From Candidatus Nealsoniibacteriota bacterium (GTDB taxonomy: Bacteria; Patescibacteriota; Minisyncoccia; Minisyncoccales; GWA2-38-27): a stretch of 8,811 bases of DNA. Under the pieces are notes generated by a model, which saw only the letters and a list, made by a program, of their open reading frames with translations, did no database searches and was not told where the DNA came from. The stretch is taken from assembly GCA_016867195.1 (NCBI GenBank), contig VGKE01000007.1:1-8811 (forward strand), in the 5' to 3' direction. The stretch's first letter is position 1, and every line of letters starts with the position of its first letter. This document shows, in pieces, positions 4,456 to 8,811 of this stretch. The position numbers and the translations under genes are program-made.

Positions 4456-4472
4456 TGCTCAAAATCTTATTG

Positions 4473-5249
4473 TCAACGTTCCATTCTTAATTTATCATAC
4501 CCTGAACTATCTGTCAAGACCAAATAACCGGTTTGGGTGACGGCGATAGTATGCTCAAAGTGAGCGCAAAGAGAGTTGTCTTTGGTTTGAAAACCATAAT
4601 TATCTTTGGCCTGGTTTAAGCGCCAGTCCCCTATTGTTACCATTGGCTCCAAACAAAAAGTCATACCTTCTTGGAGTTTAGCTCCTGTTTTTTTCTTCCC
4701 ATAATTGGGGATTTTGGGGTCTTCGTGAAGTTCTTTGCCAATTCCGTGGCCGCAGAGGTCGCGCACAACTCCATATCCCTGATCTTCAATGTATCTTTGA
4801 ATTGTCTCGCCAATATCGCCGAATGTATTGCCTGGCCGAACTTTTTTAATGCCTCTTTTTAAGGCCTTTTTTGTTATTCTAATCAATCTCTGGGCTTCCG
4901 CTGAAATTTTGCCAACCGGAACCGTAATTGCCATATCAGCATGAAATCCCTTGAAAAAGATGCCTAAATCAAGAGAAATAATATCTCCTTGCTTTAATTT
5001 CCTTTCAGACGGGATACAATGGACAAGCTCCTCGTTAATTGAAGCGCAGAGAGCAGCCGGGAATCCTTCATACCCCTTAAAAGACGGTTTTCCGCCATAT
5101 TTCAAAATAAGGTCTTCAGCGACCTTATTTAACTCAGCGGTGGCAACCCCCGGCCCAACCCTTTTCTCTAATTCTTTCATAATTCTTGCCAGAATCTCGC
5201 CACCCTCTCTCATTATCTCAATCTCTTGTTTTGTTTTAATTGAAATCAT
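4473..5249 (-). CDS. map: Type I methionine aminopeptidase
   Basis: A 258-residue cytosolic metalloprotease that removes the initiator Met from new proteins. All metal ligands of the pita-bread fold are present: D94 (SLDLG), D105 (HADMAIT), H168 (GHGIG), E201 (LEPM) and E232 (HFEHT). Substrate-side H77 is in ELVHCIP. Ligand spacing closely matches that remembered for the E. coli enzyme. There is no N-terminal zinc-finger extension. The start codon overlaps the adk stop as ATGA, so translation is probably coupled. It is the last gene before the long-loop terminator. Confidence 0.97.
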   Translation of the reverse strand: MISIKTKQEIEIMREGGEILARIMKELEKRVGPGVATAELNKVAEDLILKYGGKPSFKGYEGFPAALCASINEELVHCIPSERKLKQGDIISLDLGIFFKGFHADMAITVPVGKISAEAQRLIRITKKALKRGIKKVRPGNTFGDIGETIQRYIEDQGYGVVRDLCGHGIGKELHEDPKIPNYGKKKTGAKLQEGMTFCLEPMVTIGDWRLNQAKDNYGFQTKDNSLCAHFEHTIAVTQTGYLVLTDSSGYDKLRMER

Positions 5250-5959
5250 TTCCCTGCTTTTAAAATGGCTTGAAAAACAGCGGCAACAGATTGCTCGCCA
5301 TTAATTTTCTTAATTTCTATTTTTTCTTTTTCAAAGATTTTAAATATCGGAACCGTTCGGTTTTTATACTCTTCCAGGCGAACCTTAATTGTTTCCGGGT
5401 CGTCCAAACCCTTTCTTCTGATTAATTTTGAACCATCTAAAGGACAATTTTTAAGTTTTTCTGTTTCTTCAGTATACAAAATCGGATGGCGCATTAATTC
5501 GCAAATTCTCCGGTGGGAATTTCGGAAAATCGTTTCTTTGGGGCTAATCTCAATAAGGAAAACTTTGATATTTTCTTTTCCGTAAAGTTCCTTTAGTAAG
5601 GGTATTATTTTTTCTGCCTCATAGACTGTTCTCGGCGAACCAGCCATAAGTAAATTTTTTCCCTCCTTAACCAATTGCTGAATATTCTTTTTTACCATTT
5701 CAACAACAAAAAGCGGGCTGCATAATTTACCTGTAAGCCATAATTCTTTCTCTTTTGATATTTCAAACTTTTCTCCTTCTGTTTCAATAAATTTCTGGGA
5801 GGGGTTATTGAATTCTCTTTCTAAAATTTTGGATGTTTCAAGATAGTATAAACCGAGTTTATCAGATAAAAGCTCGGCCTGGATGCCTTTGCCCGCCCCC
5901 GGAGGACCGAAGAGTATAATCACCCGTTTATTTTTGAATTTTGAATTTTCATTTTGCAT
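5246..5959 (-). CDS. adk: Divergent adenylate kinase-family nucleoside monophosphate kinase
   Basis: A 237-residue P-loop kinase in the usual adk position between secY and map, expected to interconvert ATP+AMP and 2 ADP. The P-loop GPPGAGKG (18-25) is intact. The next residues are IQ instead of the usual TQ. The NMP-binding STGDxLR motif is replaced by YLETSKIL (39-46). GFPRT appears as AGSPRT (106-111). The arginine-rich helix is RNSHRRI (146-152), and LDDPETIKVRLEEY (185-198) matches the family's end of the LID. The LID keeps only scattered cysteines (C153, C172), not a four-cysteine zinc site. The first 12 residues (MQNENSKFKNKR) are encoded by AT microrepeats; a GTG at codon 13 is a possible alternative start. 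Substrate preference may differ from classic adenylate kinase. Confidence 0.85.
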   Translation of the reverse strand: MQNENSKFKNKRVIILFGPPGAGKGIQAELLSDKLGLYYLETSKILEREFNNPSQKFIETEGEKFEISKEKELWLTGKLCSPLFVVEMVKKNIQQLVKEGKNLLMAGSPRTVYEAEKIIPLLKELYGKENIKVFLIEISPKETIFRNSHRRICELMRHPILYTEETEKLKNCPLDGSKLIRRKGLDDPETIKVRLEEYKNRTVPIFKIFEKEKIEIKKINGEQSVAAVFQAILKAGK

Positions 5960-5977
5960 TTTGATCTTTGAATTTAA

Positions 5978-7264
5978 TTAAAATGTTTCATAGTCGCGCA
6001 TTTGCAGTTGGGCGTTTATCTGACGCATTGTTTCCAGAACAACTGAAACCACAATCAATAAAGAAGTTCCTCCAACCAAAAAACTGAAAACCGTCACCCC
6101 GGTCGCCCCGCCGACAATTGACGGCATTACGGCAATTGAGCCGAGAAACAAAGCGCCGAGCAATAAAACCCGATTCAGAATATAATGAATAAATTTCGTT
6201 GTTGACTCTCCGGGCCTAATCCCGGGGATAAAGCCGCCCATTTTTTGAAGGTTTTGAGAGATTGTTTTTGGATTAAAGGTCACTGCTGTATAAAAATAAG
6301 TAAAAAGAACAACGAGTAAAAAATATAAAATTCCGTTTATCCAGGGACTCTGGAGAAAAACAGTTACGGTTTTGGCCGCCTGACCAATCCAGCCCCCTGA
6401 ACCGACAAAAAATCCAACAATCATTGAGGGAAAAAGCAAAACTGAGAGAGCAAAAATTATAGGAATAACGCCAGCCGGATTCATGTTCATAGGCAAATAA
6501 GTGGAAACTCCGCCATATACCTTTGTCCCCCTAACTCTTTTTGCGTAAGAAATCGGGATATTTCTTCTCGCCTCAGTAATTAAAACCACGGCGGCAATAA
6601 TAAGTAAAGACATTCCCAGGAAAATAACATAAGATGGAATTCGGGCCGGATCCCAGGTAATAAGAATCTGTTTAATATTGCTGGGGAAATCGGAAATAAT
6701 TCCGGCGAAAATCAAAAGAGACACGCCATTGCCGATTCCCTTTTCAGAAATTAATTCACCCAACCACATCAAAAATACGGTTCCGGCCGTAATAGTTAAA
6801 AGCGAAATTAGAAGATGAAAAAGCGAAAGGGGCGGCGAAATCACCGGATCCGGCGGTCTCTGTAATAAAATTATCATAGCATAACCCTGAACCAGAGCTA
6901 AAGGAACCGTCAATATCCTGCCATATTGTTCAAATTTACGACGACCGGCCTCACCTTCTTCTTTATACATCTTCTCTAATTGAGGAAAAATCATTGTTAA
7001 AAGCTGCAGCATAATAACTGCGGTGATATAAGGGCCTAATCCCAGCATTATAATAGAAAATCGGTCCAGAGCTCCGCCGGTTAGAACATTAAGAAGACCG
7101 AACATTTGAAATCTTTCAAAAAATCTTCTTAAATTCTCGGGCTCCATTCCGGGCATAGGAACGTTTGCCATCAATCTAAAAAGCGCCAAGACCAAAAGAA
7201 CAAACAAAATCTTTTTACGTAGGTCTTTTATCTTAAAAATTTGGATGATTTTTTGGTACCACAT
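5978..7264 (-). CDS. secY: Preprotein translocase subunit SecY
   Basis: A 428-residue integral membrane protein forming the Sec channel with SecE/SecG, with the usual ten hydrophobic segments. The first is about residues 19-35. The plug-proximal GLGPYITAVIMLQLL is at 75-89. The cytoplasmic EGEAGRRKFEQYGR is at 103-116, GIGNGVSLLIFAGI at 176-189, ARRNIPISYAKR at 232-243 and YLPMNMNPAGVIP at 256-268. The conserved cytosolic loop GGFIPGIRPG is at 343-352, and the typical tail QLQMRDYETF closes the protein. Its length is normal. It lies between rplO and adk as in most bacteria, with an 18-bp gap to adk. The 90-bp spacer from rplO is nearly pure A/T and no Shine-Dalgarno precedes the ATG. Confidence 0.98.
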   Translation of the reverse strand: MWYQKIIQIFKIKDLRKKILFVLLVLALFRLMANVPMPGMEPENLRRFFERFQMFGLLNVLTGGALDRFSIIMLGLGPYITAVIMLQLLTMIFPQLEKMYKEEGEAGRRKFEQYGRILTVPLALVQGYAMIILLQRPPDPVISPPLSLFHLLISLLTITAGTVFLMWLGELISEKGIGNGVSLLIFAGIISDFPSNIKQILITWDPARIPSYVIFLGMSLLIIAAVVLITEARRNIPISYAKRVRGTKVYGGVSTYLPMNMNPAGVIPIIFALSVLLFPSMIVGFFVGSGGWIGQAAKTVTVFLQSPWINGILYFLLVVLFTYFYTAVTFNPKTISQNLQKMGGFIPGIRPGESTTKFIHYILNRVLLLGALFLGSIAVMPSIVGGATGVTVFSFLVGGTSLLIVVSVVLETMRQINAQLQMRDYETF

Positions 7265-7286
7265 AAACGCTACCGCTAAAATAAAA

Positions 7287-7359
7287 GATAAAATATAAAA
7301 AATAAAATATTTTTAATTTTTAATATGTGTTTTTTATTTTTTATTTTTGATTTTTTATC
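7287..7359. repeat. A/T-only imperfect inverted repeat in the rplO-secY spacer
   Basis: A GATAAAA-led A-rich arm (7287-7309) faces a T-rich arm ending TTTTATC (about 7334-7359), which overlaps the rplO stop codon. In RNA this would be a long weak hairpin 22 nt before secY. No GC-rich stem is present, so it is not a standard terminator. It may be slippage-generated microrepeat DNA. Confidence 0.45.
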
Positions 7360-7798
7360 TTACATGACCGCCGGCTTTTTTTATTTTCTCTTTCGCTGAT
7401 TTTGAAATCAAACAATCTTCGATATTTATGGCTTTAGTTATTTCTCCTTTCCCTAAAATTTTCACTTTTGGCATCCTGCCTTTTATTTTACTAATTATCT
7501 TCTTTTCAAGCAACGTTTCAGGGGTAATTTTCTCGTCTGGTTTAAACTTACTCTCCAGGACTTCCAAATTCACAATCGTTGTTTTTGACTCTTGCCTCCT
7601 TTTTTTTGATTTAAGTTTATAGCCCTTTAATTTCGGGTATTTTTTTATTAGCTCTCGAATGATCGGAGCAAATTTCCGCCCGGCTCTGGATTTTTGCCCT
7701 TTAATTCCCCGTCCAGAATAAGTCCCTCTTTTGCCGCCCCTTCCTATTCTTTTTCTCTTTTTTAATTTATGATTTGGCTTTAATTCGTGTAATTGCAT
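7355..7798 (-). CDS. rplO: 50S ribosomal protein L15
   Basis: A 147-residue basic protein that joins late in assembly of the large ribosomal subunit. The N-terminal signature MQLHELKPN is followed by the glycine/arginine-rich extended tail (about 18-42, GRGGKRGTYSGRGIKGQ) that threads into 23S rRNA, and then by the globular domain (KVKILGKGEITKAINI about 110-126, AKEKIKKAGG at the end). Its length is typical. It follows rpsE by 33 bp with no rpmD in between. The two genes are in the same frame, separated only by the rpsE TGA. No Shine-Dalgarno precedes its ATG. Confidence 0.96.
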   Translation of the reverse strand: MQLHELKPNHKLKKRKRIGRGGKRGTYSGRGIKGQKSRAGRKFAPIIRELIKKYPKLKGYKLKSKKRRQESKTTIVNLEVLESKFKPDEKITPETLLEKKIISKIKGRMPKVKILGKGEITKAINIEDCLISKSAKEKIKKAGGHVR

Positions 7799-7831
7799 AG
7801 CATTTAAAACTTGAAATTCAAAGCACGAAAT

Positions 7832-8320
7832 TCAATTAGAATTTCGGATTTTCAAGGCCTGAAGGGCCTTGATGGTGGCTTTGGCATTATTGATTTTATT
7901 TCCGGTTCTGCCAAGCATTTTTGACGATATGTTTTTAATCCCGGCTAAGTTACAAATAATACGAACCGTCCCTCCAGCCGATAATCCTTTTCCTTTTCTC
8001 CGAGGCTTTAGTAAAATTTTGGCTGCGCCGAACTTTGCTTCTGCCTGATGAGGAATTGTTTCCCAAACAATCGGAACGTTAAAAAAATTTTTCTTAGCCG
8101 CTCTGGTTGCTTTTTCCACTGCCTCAGCCACATCTGTTCCTTTAGACACGCCAAAACCAACCATTCCCTTTTTATCCCCTATTACCATTGCGGCCCGGAA
8201 ACGAAGTCGCCTTCCTCCGGCCGTCATCCGAACAACTCGGGTCAAATCCAAAAGCTTGGACTCAAACTCTTCCTTTTTTTCAAATCTTATTTGTCTTGAT
8301 TGTCTTTTTTGCAAAACCAT
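7832..8320 (-). CDS. rpsE: 30S ribosomal protein S5
   Basis: A 162-residue small-subunit protein near the mRNA entry and decoding region, involved in translational fidelity. The N-terminal RNA-binding domain shows RVVRMTAGGRRLRFRAAMVIGD (28-49) and GFGVSKGTDVAEAVEKA (55-71). The C-terminal domain shows GAAKILLKPRRKGKGLSAGGTVR (98-120), then a variant of the usual block, NLAGIKNISSKMLGRTG (124-140), and ATIKALQAL. Length is normal for bacteria. It starts 16 bp after the rplR stop and ends in TGA. Confidence 0.97.
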   Translation of the reverse strand: MVLQKRQSRQIRFEKKEEFESKLLDLTRVVRMTAGGRRLRFRAAMVIGDKKGMVGFGVSKGTDVAEAVEKATRAAKKNFFNVPIVWETIPHQAEAKFGAAKILLKPRRKGKGLSAGGTVRIICNLAGIKNISSKMLGRTGNKINNAKATIKALQALKIRNSN

Positions 8321-8336
8321 AACTTAAAATGACTAA

Positions 8337-8723
8337 TTAAAATTGCAGCCCTCCTTCCCGTGCCCCCTCTGCCAGCGCCTTCACCCGACCGTGATATTTA
8401 TACCCCCCCCTGTCAAAAATAACTTTTGTAATCTTTTTGGCAACTGCCTTCCGGGCGACTAATTTGCCAACCTCATAAGACGGGGCGATTTTTCCTGTTC
8501 TAACTATTTTTTCTTTTTTTTCGGTTTTGGTTTGGGTTTTTAATTTTTTAAACTCGGTATCGCTTGAACTTAAAATGGTCTTTCCTTTTTCATCATCAAT
8601 CAATTGAGCATAAATATGTTTTGCCGACCTGAAAACACAAAGTCGAGGAACATTGGCTGTCCCATAAATCTTTGCCCTGACTCGCTTATGCCTCCTATAT
8701 CTCTTTTCACGTTTTTCTAACAT
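8337..8723 (-). CDS. rplR: 50S ribosomal protein L18
   Basis: A 128-residue basic protein that binds 5S rRNA and joins it to the central protuberance with L5. Family features are the basic N-terminus ([18 protein letters not shown], 4-21), [25 protein letters not shown] (26-50), [14 protein letters not shown] (85-98) and the C-terminal [26 protein letters not shown]. It is a little longer than the common 117-120 residues because of a lysine/threonine-rich insertion at about 60-72. It begins 4 bp after the rplF stop, consistent with coupled translation. Confidence 0.97.
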   Translation of the reverse strand: MLEKREKRYRRHKRVRAKIYGTANVPRLCVFRSAKHIYAQLIDDEKGKTILSSSDTEFKKLKTQTKTEKKEKIVRTGKIAPSYEVGKLVARKAVAKKITKVIFDRGGYKYHGRVKALAEGAREGGLQF

Positions 8724-8727
8724 ATTT

Positions 8728-8811
8728 CTAAGCGCCGGTAGTAATGACTTTTTTGCCGTCTTTCCGACGAACCGCCTCGCCTAAATACCTTATTCCCTTT
8801 CCTTTATAGGG
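8728..8811 (-). CDS. rplF: 50S ribosomal protein L6, C-terminal 27 residues only
   Basis: The minus strand from the window edge reads [20 protein letters not shown] and then KVITTGA before a TAG stop at 8730-8728. This matches the family's conserved C-terminal PYKGKGI-Y-GE-V-RK-GK signature. The gene lies in its standard place just before rplR, with a 4-bp gap. The rest lies outside the window. Confidence 0.93.
   Translation of the reverse strand, partial: PYKGKGIRYLGEAVRRKDGKKVITTGA

Noticed and set aside
7832..7834. Use of genetic code 25 (TGA as glycine)
   Set aside because: Every conserved gene is full length without an internal TGA, and TGA ends rpsE and adk where the families end.

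Overview
The window looks like part of a small, AT-rich genome from the Candidate Phyla Radiation (Patescibacteria, probably a Parcubacteria-type lineage). Four things point there. The ribosomal spc-type gene order is present, but the L30 gene (rpmD) normally between rpsE and rplO is absent, and L30 is missing across CPR genomes. The proteins are lysine-rich. Short TTGAA-type AT microrepeats are scattered through spacers and even inside genes. A DUF458/YkuK-like gene and a dolichyl-phosphate-glucosyltransferase-like enzyme sit beside glycolytic and sugar genes. TGA works as a stop codon here (rpsE and adk end with it, and no conserved gene has an internal TGA), so the TGA=Gly code of Gracilibacteria/SR1 is not in use.

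Right half (about 4400-8811, minus strand): an operon running rplF (3' end only), rplR, rpsE, rplO, secY, adk-like, map. It couples ribosome assembly, the Sec translocon, adenylate metabolism and N-terminal Met removal. It ends in an unusual long-loop terminator at about 4400-4455; no infA, rpmJ or rpsM/rpsK follows map.

Middle (1607-4361, minus strand): a glycosyltransferase, galT and tpiA, probably co-transcribed from a sigma70-type promoter whose predicted start lies almost on the glycosyltransferase AUG. A strong hairpin precedes the galT start.

1366-1606 contains no gene. It holds a compact REP/MITE-like module: two direct GGGTCAGACTC repeats, twin small hairpins, a perfect 36-bp palindrome, duplicated GTCAATTGGGG and a 28-nt imperfect palindrome. 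Minus-strand of it is a DUF458/YkuK-like gene (805-1329), again with a promoter that predicts a leaderless mRNA.

Left end (1-723): the first 20 codons of a transposase-like gene on the minus strand with a putative IS end, immediately followed on the plus strand by a self-contained gene at 237-665. This gene has a near-consensus promoter, the only clear Shine-Dalgarno sequence in the window and a textbook terminator. It encodes a 142-residue protein made almost entirely of eleven 11-residue repeats, each (but one) beginning with proline. I do not recognise this family, and it is the most unusual item here.
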